Positions 11,399 to 22,560 of a stretch of DNA of 64,000 bases are shown here, in pieces. Position numbers and translations under genes: made by a program. Source of the stretch: Psettodes erumei (lineage: Eukaryota > Chordata > Actinopteri > Pleuronectiformes > Psettodidae); contig JAFBJZ010000824.1 of assembly GCA_016785225.1 (NCBI GenBank), positions 1-64,000 on the forward strand, written 5' to 3'. Under the pieces are notes generated by a model. That model ran no database searches, was not told the origin of the DNA, and worked only from the letters and a program-made list of their open reading frames with translations. Position 1 is the first letter of the stretch. Every line of letters starts with the position of its first letter.

Positions 11399-12755
11399 GT
11401 AATATATGCTGCTGACCATCGGGGCGCCCGCTGCTGCCATTGGAAGAAATAAAAACACAAACCATTAATAGTCCAAGTGAAGCTTGTGGACTGCACATGA
11501 GGAGTTGACCCTCTGTCTGGATGACAGCCAGCCTGCCCAGCTCTAAACCCACAGCCGGTACTGGTACGCGCCCGATCCACCCGACGACCCCCCCCTTACC
11601 ACCACCACCACCACCATCCCAACATCCAACGCTGCGCACGACCTCTCCCGGCCGCCCGCGACCTGACCACCGCGGGCAAGTTTGGACAGCGACTCCGTTC
11701 AAAAGGACGCCTCGCGCACCCGGGCTCATGATGGATAATGTCCGAGCATATACGCGGCGACCCTGTTGCGCCATTAATCGATCGGCTGGTGTTTGGACAA
11801 CTGCTCTCCTTCAGTCCCGGGAGAGCTGCACGCCTCAACCCTCACACGGCTCCCGAGTCTCCATAAATCCACGCGCGAATCAGTTCACTCGCGTGCAGGA
11901 ACGAATCCCGCAGGCGACAGCCTCCACAGTGCGGGCTGAACCGCACCGGTCCGCTCAAGACGTCCGCGGTGGATTCGGGTTATGGACACGGAGACGCTGA
12001 TCGCTCGTAAAGGCTACGTGTAAACCGTGCGTGGGCCTACACCGCCCCGGTTCCTTTTACACGGACAGCTAGGTTTAATTACGAACTCCGCGTTGACGAC
12101 ACAACAATTACTTCACCACAGGCACGAAGGCTCCCGAACCTGTAACACTCCCGATAGAGCCACGACAATTTAAGACATTTCTCTGGGCTCTCGCGGTGAC
12201 CCAAGGTCCTGCCCCACCTCATTTAGCTATTCCCCCCCAAAAAAACGAGACAAGTTCCTCTTGTAAACTCCCCCTCCCTTTTTTTTTTACACTTAAATCA
12301 ACAGCAGCTGGAAATAACCCAATTAAAAATCAGCAATGAGGTAAAAAGGGAAAAAAAAGAACAAGACCCCCATCATCAACCGCTGTCAGTGAATTTAGGG
12401 GGGGAAGAAAACCTCAATTAAATAAGCGGAGCTTCCTAATTGACCACATGGCTGAAACTTTAATACCAAGGGGGGACTTCTGTGTATTGACTGATTCTTA
12501 TTACACACTTGCAGCCCATCCAGCCTGCTGTTAGGTTACGTTATGACGTGTGTATTCACAAACCTGTGCGAGGCTGTCAACCTGCAGTTGTGCAGAGTGT
12601 CTGGAGAGTGTGTGGGTGTGTGTGATGCATTCATTTTAAAGTCATTAACAGGGTCCACCGATTGCGTTTATGAGTAAAATCATATATTTTTTTTAACCCT
12701 CTCGTGAGAGAAGGGGAAGGCTGGCTCCTGTCGGTCTGTCCTGTGTCACCGGATT

Positions 12756-12769
12756 CAGACAGACAGACA

Positions 12770-12817
<48 letters not shown>
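12756..12817. repeat. Compound (CAGA)n(CA)n microsatellite
   Basis: A short CAGA run followed by about 23 CA units inside bmi1 intron 1. Confidence 0.97.
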
Positions 12818-12820
<3 letters not shown>

Positions 12821-13007
12821 GCGATGCACCAGCATTAAACGCGAGGAGGGGGAAATATGGGAATCCATAATGAGCTTTAATGTCAACAAACAAGTCCATG
12901 CTGGCCGCGCCACTCGTGCGAATTTAGGGCTACAGAGAAATCGCCGATGCTTTTGGCTGCTTGGTGGGACACAATCACTCGGGTTACCCATACATATATA
13001 TATGTAT

Positions 13008-13010
<3 letters not shown>

Positions 13011-13061
<51 letters not shown>
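13011..13061. repeat. (CA)n microsatellite
   Basis: About 25 CA units preceded by a short alternating TA/TATG run at 12992-13009. Confidence 0.97.
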
Positions 13062-13064
<3 letters not shown>

Positions 13065-13626
13065 ATTACACAAAATACCCCAACCATCCTTCTTAATCTT
13101 GACGATCACACAAGATATAAGCCTGCCAGCGGTGACGGCGACCCGGCGTTTCCACAAGAAGCGGCGATGAAACATTTCTGCACAAACGAAACCCTCTGCC
13201 TCCTCGTCACGACCGTGGGAGCACTCCAGGTTAAGTTAATAAATCCGCCATTCGGTCACATACAGCGAAAACTGACATACCGGCCGGTTCAGGACACCCC
13301 AGACATCCCAGCTCTATAACCTGGGCACGCTGCGTGAACATACGGGCACGGGGGGAGCGTTTGGAGCACTTGCTACCGACCACATCTCCACCAACCCAGC
13401 CTGCTTCGCCGGAGATCTCCCACTTTATCTAAATCCACACGACGCGACGCGAACCCCGACCGTTATCAACTTATACGGACGGCTTGCTGAGGAGTGGATC
13501 GTGCGACGCCGGGTGTGCGTGAGCCGTAATTCGCGTTTGTGCCCGAGCGGGGAACATCTTTTGCAAGAAGACGAAGAGGAGGAAAAAAGTGGTGCGCAGA
13601 CACAGACACACACGAACACACACACG

Positions 13627-13657
<31 letters not shown>

Positions 13658-13873
13658 GGAGCTCCACGTCGGTGATCGCCGCAGCCACCGTTGAAAGCTC
13701 CACATCCACCGCTGGATCGGTGCGTGGGGGAAAAAAAACACAAAAGCACAAAGCCCCAAACGTCGCCTTCGCACCCCCGTTAGTTCGAGACGATATCGGA
13801 TGAGACATACCTGGAGGCTGGGCTGGGAATCGGTGGGTCTTGAGGCGAATAGACAATGAAAGTTGGGAGGCGA

Positions 13874-13906
13874 TCAGCAGCAAATGAATAGGAGCCGAGC
13901 CGCCAT
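13874..13906 (-). other. Upstream ORF of 10 codons in the bmi1 leader
   Basis: The ATG inside the YY1 motif opens a frame encoding MAARLLFICC, stopped by TGA at 13876-13874, wholly inside the proposed first exon. If the transcript starts upstream of 13906 it would carry this uORF ahead of the bmi1 ATG. Confidence 0.4.
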
Positions 13907-13909
13907 CTT
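13899..13909 (-). promoter_or_regulatory. YY1-type element AAGATGGCGGC
   Basis: This is an exact AAGATGGCGGC on the minus strand. The motif typically lies just downstream of the start site in the sense orientation of CpG-island genes, which places a minus-strand start near 13910-13930. Confidence 0.65.
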
Positions 13910-14212
13910 GAAGCAGGCTGCAGACGCTGTCAGTGGCGGAGAGCGCACGGCGGACCAGAGCGCATTTCAGATGTGCGAATAAAACTCCTCTTTCCCTCGC
14001 CGCTTACGCGCCGCGTGCGTGTCCGACTTACGCCCTCGGGAGAGCCCGGTCCTCCAGGCTTCGGCTCGGTCGGGTTCCCACTTCGGCACCGATAACTTTG
14101 CCTCCAAAACATTCGCTTCGAGCCCCCAGTAAAAACGCAGCAGTGTGTGTGTGTGCTCGGTGGAAACTGACACCGTCCCCAAAATGGCTTGTAGTTCGAC
14201 CGCCCCGCTTTG

Positions 14213-14224
14213 GTCACGTGGTCT
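14213..14224 (+). promoter_or_regulatory. E-box word GTCACGTGGTCT near the bmi1 start region
   Basis: A CACGTG core with flanking GT resembles USF/TFEB (CLEAR-like) sites. The identical 12 bases occur in reverse just upstream of commd3 (20136-20147). It lies about 300 bp upstream of the proposed bmi1 first exon. Confidence 0.45.
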
Positions 14225-14244
14225 CGCCGCTTAAGGGTGCCTGC

Positions 14245-14509
14245 GAATTACTGTCGGTGTACGCCGTCGCTCCTCATCTGCTACGCATGATGTGAAATAA
14301 CGCACTAAACACACATGTGCGCGTGCGAATACGTTTGATTCTTGAAAAAAAAACCGACTAAATTCCGCGAAGCGATCAGCAGTTTGCTCTTCACTCGAGC
14401 TGAAATAACACCAGGCAGCTGTTGGGGGAGGGGGGGCGCCTAAAAATTACTGTCGGTGTATTCTGGTCTTTCTAATGCATGACGCATGATTTAAAATAAC
14501 CCACTGGCT
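14245..14509. repeat. Diverged direct duplication with 199-bp offset
   Basis: AATTACTGTCGGTGTA at 14246 recurs at 14445. ACGCATGAT-(AAATAAC)-CACT at 14283 recurs at 14482. Both pairs are offset by the same 199 bp with intervening divergence, so this is an old segmental tandem duplication of at least 65 bp in the bmi1 upstream region. Confidence 0.7.
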
Positions 14510-15621
14510 CCTGCACATTCATGTAGTTTGTGGCACTTTGCGTCGGGAAATGCCGCAATCCACGCGCAAGTATTTGGCAATCAAATGGCGCTATGTTTAA
14601 GGGGCGTCAAGAAAAGTAGCCCGGGCTGCTGATGGTGTGCCCTCGGTTCCCCGGTGTTAAAAATAACGACAGCACACGCACTCACACACACACACGTCCG
14701 GACGACCAGAACGCCTCAGCCCACTCACACAAACGCGGTCCATTGGACCACCAAGCAAGCTGCCTCATATTCATCTCCGCCGCTCCATGTTTTTTAAGAA
14801 ACGTCCGTGTGACAAATGGGTCTGTGTCAAACCTTTGTCACGGTCCGTCCTGACATCTGCGCAAAAAAAAGGAGGAGAAGAAGAAGAAATGCGCTCGCAA
14901 CTTCCACTTGATGAATCGGAGCCCTTGTCCTTCAGCCAGCGCCGCAGAAAAAGAAAAAAAAAATGAAGGCACCTCGGATGTTTATGGAATCCGAGCCGCC
15001 GTGGTGCTTCGGCTCAGGAGCTCGCAAACTTTCAGCTGAGGTGGATGCAGAAGGAGAACGTCTGAAAAAAAAAAATGGGGAGGGGTGTAATTTTTTACAG
15101 AGCGATTTCAAGTCAACAAAGTTTACAGATCTCTTTTGCAAAAATAGCTCCCATCAGCCCGAGTGCTCCAGTGAAAAAAAAAAGCTGGACTTACTGAGCC
15201 TCTTGTTGAAACAAATGCTTTAGGAAACAAAATACACTGCTGTCACGCAGCTATGGCAAAAATCCTATTCAGGCTGGTAAGTGCTGACAAAACACATGCC
15301 TGCCACTTACTTTACTGGCTCCATATTCAAGCAAAACAGCTTTCACACCTCTCTGACATGGAGCCACAATGTGACAAATGACACCTAATAACAACGTGTA
15401 TTTAAAAAGGACATTTTCTTAATATGACAAGTAACCTGTTTTTTTTTTTTAGAAATCGAGAAGAGAAATGAGAGCACAAGGTGGATTTTAATTTTTTTTG
15501 GTCCGTTTTAATTGAAACACAAGTTGGAATGATGATCGCTTCATACAATGTCAGGTAGAAAAGACGTTATACAGAGAAGAAGTTCGACGCTGAGTGGTGC
15601 AGAGGAAACTGGACACCGGCA
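14510..15621. other. Short bmi1-commd3 intergenic region and commd3 3' UTR
   Basis: Mostly unique sequence with purine runs. Minus-strand ATTAAA polyadenylation signals lie at about 15507-15512 and 15487-15492, 110-135 nt after the commd3 stop. This suggests a short commd3 3' UTR. No other gene is seen. Confidence 0.5.
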
Positions 15622-16116
15622 TCACATCTGACTGGCTTTCTCCACACTCTTAGCAGCGTCTTTCAACTTTCCCACCAAATCCTGAGGGGAAAAAAAAAAA
15701 CAGTGGCAACCACTGATCATATTCAATATGGGAATAAAAACGCAGCAACACATCCGGTGGAGATAAACTAAAATATGAATGAAAAAACATTTATGTTATG
15801 AATTCTACACCCTATAAATAGCCTAAGATTTAAACTATGAAAGTTTTACAAAAAAAGCATTTTTATACCGAGTCAGAACAGACTGTAAGACGACGATGGA
15901 ACTGAAATCAGCAGCGAATCTGTCTCCAGCCCACAGGATTTAAATACAGGTCACACACATCACTGCATCGTTGAGCAGGAAACTTTAACCAGACGCTGAT
16001 AGAGTGAACTTTTATAAAGGCTCTGGTGACGTTACAGTTACAGACATTTCTTAAAAGGTCAGCTTTGTGCAGGGTCATCAGCACATGCTTTTGGTTTTAT
16101 GTAAGAGTCATTTTCC

Positions 16117-16148
<32 letters not shown>

Positions 16149-16877
16149 GAATGTAATGGCTGCAGCAGCATGGACAAAGCCGAAGACATGGGCTGCTGTG
16201 AGGCAGCAGTGAAAATCCCCCTATGTGCAGAAAATACCTCCGAAAGTCCTTTTATTTATTTTTTGTCCATCTAAAAGAATAGAACGAGGGGAAAAACAAC
16301 ACGTGTTTATTTCTCTTGGAGATACCCTGTTTGAAGAAGAAAACTTGTTCTCATGTCAATACTTCCTTAATTTTAGTTTTTTTTCCCCTGATATGGAGGC
16401 TGGGTGTGTAAAGGCTTGTTTATGACTCAGCTTCAATATGTTGTGACCGTGGAATTCAAATAACAGAATAAGTGGATGTAAAATCGAGTTTCCTCTACCT
16501 GTAGCTGCTCCACTGTGCAAGTGAAGTTGAGGTCTTCCGAGGATCCTTCCTTCTAACAAAGGAAACAAACACGACCAACGTTTCACCCACATAAACCAGA
16601 CGCACACACACATAAAAAAAAAATGCATGCAAGTGTAAAAAGTACAGAGCGTTACCTCGGTGTTCAGGGAAATCAAGTAGAAAGGCTCGTTGACCTTATC
16701 GACATGTCCATTCTGTCACACAAGAGACAAATCTTAGCTTTTTTTCCCCCTCGTGTGTGCGGGACATGTTATGAAGCAAAAATACTAAATGTGCTCCAAA
16801 GCCCGTCTTCATGCACCTTCACGTGGTATTGCAGACGCCACGAAACGTCGTTAATCTGAGGTGGACGTCTTCCTATG
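15622..16877 (-). CDS. commd3: commd3 exons 5-8: COMM domain
   Basis: Exon 5 (16877-16817) encodes SIGRRPPQINDVSWRLQYHV and a final Lys. Exon 6 (16712-16656) encodes NGHVDKVNEPFYLISLNTE. Exon 7 (16552-16499) encodes KEGSSEDLNFTCTVEQLQ. Exon 8 (15681-15622) encodes DLVGKLKDAAKSVEKASQM and TGA. The exon 5 acceptor is the TGTAG at 16882-16878; the AG a few bases further in would break the frame. COMM domains dimerise with other COMMD proteins. Confidence 0.95.
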
Positions 16878-18924
16878 CTACAGGGGAAAGACAAAAGGCA
16901 TTACGCATACAAGGTGCAGGGAAGCATATTCACATATGTCACGTTATTATGGCAGGGGCGAAGGCTGCAGCTGGTGAAGACGAAGGAGAGATGTAACTGT
17001 ATAGACTCCAAAGCCTCTCATTACTCCATATTAATTGGTGACTGAAGGTCATTTTCCTCCCATGTTGTCTGTGCTAAATTTTTTTGCGCAGCTCCGATTT
17101 AAATCGGTCTGGAGAGGTTAGGGCTATTTTCGCGCAAAGACAGTTTGTTTGCGGAGAATCCTCATTTATTTAGCACTAAATCAGTCCCCTTTCGACCTGA
17201 CACAAAATTCAGCAGGTCCCAGAACAGCTTGTTTTGCTTCTCCCCCGACTTCGGTAAAACCTTATTGCCATAAGTCTAATAAAAACTCAGATATGTATTT
17301 ATATTCACCCGTGTTTTCCCCTCCGCGTGTGATGGCATTAATGGGCACACGGGGTCAAATAAAAAAAATGGGTAAACGTTGACCTCCAGCGTGCAATCGG
17401 CAACAAAGCACGAAGAACAATTCTGCAACGTTCAAATGCTCTTTAAAATATCTTCAAGGTGTCCCAGTGTCATCTTGAGGACATGATCAGTCCGGGTGGA
17501 ACAACATTTACGCGGTTCAAAAATAACAATCTCCTCCACAAATCTCTTTCCCCCGCTGACAGCTTCAAGCGCCGAACATTTCAGGCTTACCTCGCCAACA
17601 GTCGTCCCACTTCTTTTTTATGTTTCTGTAAAAAAAAACAACAACAACAAAAACACAACTCAAGCAAAGTTGTGGGTGAGTCTTCCACAACATCAAGACA
17701 GCATGAGGGGGAAATGTGCAACATTGATTGAAAAGTACCTGATACGCGCTATATAATATTTCTACTCTCTCTGCACTGAATGTGAGTTCTTCCAGGCAGG
17801 AACTGTTGAGGACAAAACAACACTTTATTTAGCAGCTGATGTCACAAAAATGCTTTCACGCTTGTTAAACCGTCTTTTTTAAAACGGTTAGTACACTGGC
17901 ATCGTAATTGTAACCCATGTATTTTCCCTACTGCAAAAAAAAAAAAAAAAGATTACAGGGAAACAAATATACCAGCCCGACTTTAGTCCTAGGTTGAAGG
18001 TTGATGCTTGCATTCTCCAAGTAAACCACAGGGTTTGTGATCAAACGTCAAATGCAGTTTTAGAATGTGGGAAAAAATACATAACTACCTTAAACACATT
18101 GGTTTTTTTAATGGAGTAAAAAAAAAATGACAAAAGAGGGGAACTTAAGTTTCCTGTAGGTGTATTACAGAACTTAGAAGGTTCGAACGACCCACTCTGA
18201 TGACGACGATGATGATGATGATGGTGATGCCATGCTTCCCTTCTCTAATTATAAAACACCCAAAGACATTGGCGGAGGAAAACAGCATAATGTTAAGGGA
18301 ACGGAGATGAAGGTGACAACGCCGACTGATTCGAAGAAAATATATTTGAAAAGTGGTTGAAAAATGTTGATTCTCACCAAATTAACTGTGACCATTATCT
18401 GTGGAGAACACAAGCAGGACACCCCCACTGGCACATACAGGCTACACATTCTGATTTACTCAACTCAGCAACTCCAGTGTATCACATTGCTTTCGCAACC
18501 CTACAAATGCAATCTATGTGACATATTTTCTTGCACTTTTACGGGAAAGATGTGATTTCATTAATTCAATTTCCCGCAACAGTCTTCAATTAGCAGATGA
18601 CATTATAGTGTGATACAGCAAGCGATATGGACACCAACCCGAAAACAGCCTGATCTAGTGCAACGTATCTCCCGTCACAGCCGGTGGTATGAGTTTTCGT
18701 CGCCATCATGAGCTCACACACACTAATACGTCTATTTTAAGAAATTCACCACGAGCATGTGTGGGGGTCACACGCGTGTCACAGGAAACCCTCCCCTGCC
18801 TTATACCTTATCGTCGACTTGTCTGCGTTTTGTTTGACCGCCTCCAGAATGAAGGTGGTCATCGCAGTGTGACTCTGTTTCAGCAGGATCTGGTCGATCT
18901 GCTTCAGCTCGGGCTGATCTGAAA

Positions 18925-18992
<68 letters not shown>

Positions 18993-20108
18993 GGGGGGCG
19001 ATCATGACACTCTGCAGTTCTACCATCGCAGCCTCGTTCTCTCTGGGCAGAGGCAGACAGGTTTGATTGGTATAAACGATGCAGGGTTGCGATCCATACT
19101 CGGGTTCTCCAGATTGACGTGCAGAATGGAAATCAATCATGATTTGCATGTGAATGGGGACCCTCAGCTGCATCAGCCGGGAGAGGGGAGGGAGGCGGAG
19201 GGGGGGGTCTTTTGTTTGTTTGTATATAGTGAACATTTCGCTTTCTAAATTATTCTGCCATTTCTGTTGATATACTCCATTCTTGCCGTTGCACAGCGCA
19301 CAAGTGAACAAAAAGGGCATAAAAAGGAGCTGTGGGTGCTGCTTAAGTTTGGACGCATGGTGCGTGAAAACACCCCAAAACGACCATGACAGGATAGGAG
19401 CTGTAGGCTAACTATTGCACGAAGGAGCCAAGTCTGCTGTCATTTTGCATAATTCAGTCTGTATTTGCTGCTTTACATCCAAAGCAGATCAATAGCAACA
19501 ATGCACAGCGCGCTGCTGCTTTCAGAGCGCTGCTATGGACGATTAAAGCGAACAATCGGGTGTGTATCCATGATCAGTTTTGACTAATGGTGATTTAAAT
19601 GGTCTAACATAGTCTTTCTGATATGCTGAGTGGACTTGGTGCCAGTTTTAATGACAAAAGGCATCCGGAGCGGCCGTGTGACCGTGTCACTGCTGCTGAA
19701 TGTTAAACAGGCAGCAGAAAGCAGCTAAGACCGCTCCGGCACGGCCGGTGGAACTGCGTGCTCAACCGCGTCGATCGTTAGCGATCGTAACGTAAACATC
19801 AGGGGGGGAATCCGGCATCGAGCAACTCGCTGGGAGAAACGGCAGCGCCGTAGAAATGGGGGAAAAAATACATATATATCCGCAAACATCGAGGCAGGCT
19901 CCCGTACAACATCCACACGGAGAGAAACCGGAAGCAGCGGCGGAGACAAAAGCAGCGGCGGCAGCTCACCGAGGACTCCGGCGTCGGCGTGAGAGGAGAG
20001 CAGACTCCGGAAAGACGCGTCCAGCAGCACCTGGAAGCCGCTCCGGTCGAAGGAGGACGGGTCGGCGAGAGCCTGTAGCCCTCTCTGCACGGACTCAGAC
20101 AACTCCAT
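15622..20108 (-). CDS. commd3: commd3, COMM domain-containing protein 3, complete
   Basis: COMMD3 is a subunit of the Commander/CCC complex, which works with retriever and WASH in endosomal recycling of membrane proteins. Eight minus-strand exons join in frame to 193 aa (human 195): 20108-19970, 18918-18807, 17802-17739, 17625-17591, 16877-16817, 16712-16656, 16552-16499 and 15681-15622. The protein starts MELSESVQRGLQALADPSSF, contains IDQILLKQSHTAMTTFILEA and ADKSTI, and ends AKSVEKASQM. All align with human COMMD3. The N-terminal half is the helical domain. The C-terminal COMM domain starts near residue 122 and includes the conserved Trp in INDVSWRL. The exon 2 acceptor is preceded by a (TG)n tract. 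bmi1 follows on the same strand. Confidence 0.97.
18926..18990. repeat. (CA)n microsatellite at a splice acceptor
   Basis: About 32 uninterrupted dinucleotides, followed by a G run on the plus strand. On the commd3 strand it is a (TG)n tract that ends 8 nt before the exon 2 boundary, so it takes the place of the usual polypyrimidine tract. Confidence 0.97.
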
Positions 20109-20135
20109 TTTGCAAAAGGGGTGACCCACGACACC

Positions 20136-20147
20136 AGACCACGTGAC
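20136..20147 (-). promoter_or_regulatory. commd3 proximal promoter E-box GTCACGTGGTCT
   Basis: About 30 bp upstream of the commd3 ATG. The minus strand reads GTCACGTGGTCT, identical to 14213-14224. Nine of ten bases fit the CLEAR word GTCACGTGAC. The 20109-20330 stretch around it is CpG-rich and is the likely commd3 promoter. Confidence 0.5.
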
Positions 20148-20330
20148 GCATCAGCTGATGTTGCGTGTGCGGAGCGGCGGAGGGCTGAGCCGAGGAGCCG
20201 AGGCGGTTTAAGCGCACAGATAGAGAGAGGGAGAGCGAGACTGGAGCTGGCGAACGTCGACAGACCACCGGGGGAACCAGAAAGGACATTTGGGGATCAC
20301 GATTCCGGTCTAAACTGAGGGTTCAACTGT

Positions 20331-22320
20331 TGTTGCACGATTGTTCCCTTCTTTGCTTTCCTCAAGATGCACATAGCACCAAAGAGGAAGGATTTAAAGA
20401 CAGTGGCTTTCAAAGTGGGTTCAGGGGCTAAAAGGAGGTGGTTTGATGAGGCTTGGCCATTACTTCTATAACTCATTTAATTCATAAATAAACAAATGAC
20501 TGATTGAGACTTTTTTTTAACTCACCCCTGTGCAGATATACTGTATCTGGATCTCAAACAAAAATTATTCTATGCAGATTTAATAGACACCTGAAATCCT
20601 CATCTTCAAGACTTGTAGAATGATTCATAATCCACACCAAGTATCCACACATTGATTTGTAGCCTATATAGCGAAAAAGGAGCACCCTGCAATGACATCT
20701 AGATGCATCCAAAGAGGCACTGAATGTGCTCACTGTCTTGTTAAGGCCAGTCATTCTCTTGTTAAGTTTAGCAAAGAGTTGAAACCAGCCAAAACCTAAA
20801 ATCTCAGTTGATCATCATTTCCCTTTTTAAAATGTATAAAGCATATACACCTCACACAGAGTTGTTTGTTTTTTTACACCGCCTCCCCCCCAAAAAAGGA
20901 GACATCCTTCCCCATTGTAATTTTTGTCTATGAAGTTTTGCTGCATTAAATCATACATACACAGTAACAAATGAAACGGTTACAATTTAAATTATTTTCA
21001 TTTATACTGTTGTCTTTGGGTACCCAGAAGAGTCCAAACCACACACGTGTCTCATTTGGTTTGTCTGTTAAAGTTTCAGTTTAACAGATTGAGATAAAGG
21101 ATTTTTAAACCAGCTGAAAATGTGCACAGTTTAATTTCAAAAGGATCTTCTATATGGTTTTCCTAACAATGGTTATTATACCACAGTGCCTGCTGAAACC
21201 TGCAACAGTTGAATATCATGTTGATATAAACTTCAGCTGCTCTTTTCCATTAAGTACACTGAAGAGTTGAAGCGACGGAAAAATTCCACTTGTTAAATCT
21301 ATTTATACAGGTGAACAGTTGGAATAATGGACAGTTGAGATGCAAAATGTTCAAATCTCATTTTCTGACTGTACATTTGACTTGAGAAAAGTGTTGGCTT
21401 CACCAATTAAGGTGACGCTTCGATACCCACTGAAACCTGTACCAGTTTCACGAGCTCAATGTGTTGATGTTAATTTTCCACTCCATGTGCCTCTGTTGTT
21501 GTTGTGCATGTGGGGAACTTCCCAGCTGGAGTCTTGAGGCAGTCATGAGGTAGAGTGCTGGTGAGCCGAGCGGGACACTTTTAAATTTCCATTATGTCAG
21601 GCTGAAATATGTGTAATGAGTGTGTAAAGCAGTCTAGACTTGGAACCCCATGACAACCAACTCTACAAAGACAGGAAATTCCTTTTTCCTTTCATAGCTG
21701 CATTATTAACTGTAGGATTGTACTGCATTTAGATGGGCTTTAGCGGCACGAGCTGCTCCAGTGATACATTAAGGTGTGGCTTATATGGGGTCACTGTTGG
21801 TCCACAGAAAAGAAAAGCACCTGTGCATCTCAGAAGAGTGGTGAAGAAGAAAAGCAAATATCCCAGATAATGTTCCACACTGATTTCTTTTTATCTTCTC
21901 ATTTATTCTTTACATGCATTTAGAAATTATAACTCTCCAGTTCAGTTGAGTCTGGCTCCATAAGTGTTTGTCCTGTCCATGACTCTTTTTTTTTTTTAAT
22001 GACTACCAGCTTCAGTGAAGGGGTTCAACTCTTGGGGGGGGGTCACAATGTATTGTGACCCGTCGCTGCATCATGCGTTGCTCTAATTTTCGCCCCCTTC
22101 CCATGTCAGATCGTCACCAGTCTGCCGTTCACTATCTTGAAACGACAGGGACTGCGATCTATCGCGAGGCCACACACGCGGCAGCTATCGGAGTGACCTC
22201 TGACTCTGCGCTTTGTCCAAAGTCCATTTTGTTCTTGTGAATATGGATCACACCTCTCTCTCTCTCTGCCTCGTTCACTGCTGTTTGGTTCTTCCTCCAA
22301 GACGCGTTTTTTTTTAATCG
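20331..22320. other. Gene-poor region, nothing recognisable
   Basis: Unique AT-rich sequence upstream of commd3. I see no exon, RNA gene or clear repeat apart from short homopolymers. Confidence 0.5.
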
Positions 22321-22560
22321 CAACTCAACCCCCCCCCCCGTCTCCTGCGTTGTCTTACGTCATCATATTCTTTCGGCGTAAAAACCTGCGTCTCGAGCCT
22401 GACGCCAAGCTCCGGTCTCCCGTACGCACGTGGACCGCGGGAATCCGCGATGCGTCGACATTCTCGTCACGTGCTTTAATACGCGAGCCTGACGTATGAA
22501 CGTATGCAGCCGAGGGGTTCGTCTAATTTCTTCAAAATAGAAAAGTCTCAGCGGTACAGA
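22321..22560. promoter_or_regulatory. Small CpG-rich block with CRE-like half sites
   Basis: Many CpGs, with TTACGTCA near 22356, a TCACGTG E-box near 22467 and TGACGTAT near 22490. It could be a distal promoter or enhancer. No exon was found with it. Confidence 0.3.

Larger units (their letters stand above)
9706..13810 (-). other. bmi1: bmi1 intron 1 (5' UTR intron), with CpG-rich block
   Basis: This is the inferred intron between the noncoding first exon (donor CCAG|GTATGT at 13810-13809) and the coding exon (acceptor at 9707-9706). A CpG-rich block lies at about 10440-11080. It contains YY1-like words in minus orientation near 10217 and 10787 and could be an alternative promoter. A (TAA)n run and two (CA)n runs lie further up. 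I see no coding exon; long open frames here come from GC-rich or repetitive sequence. Confidence 0.6.
13811..13920 (-). other. bmi1: Probable noncoding first exon of bmi1
   Basis: A strong minus-strand donor (CTCCAG|GTATGT) closes a CpG-rich segment that starts near a YY1-type initiator-region motif. The coding exon downstream has a 5' UTR acceptor but no promoter-like sequence of its own nearby, so a separate first exon is needed. The 5' end near 13910-13930 is a guess based on the YY1 motif position. No transcript evidence is available. Confidence 0.6.

Noticed and set aside
11332..11774. ORFs with poly-Ile or poly-Leu ends
   Set aside because: They come from the (TAA)n microsatellite at 11346-11398.
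11521..12000. 159-aa plus-strand ORF in a CpG-rich part of bmi1 intron 1
   Set aside because: Compositional open frame, rich in Pro, Thr and Arg, with no recognisable homology or start context.
12631..13883. Many ORFs of 61-152 aa with VCVCVC or THTHTH runs
   Set aside because: They are translations of (CA)n/(TG)n runs; dinucleotide repeats stay open in all frames.
18926..18990. Possible CRISPR-like or regulatory repeat array
   Set aside because: It is a simple dinucleotide microsatellite. There are no spacers and the window is eukaryotic.
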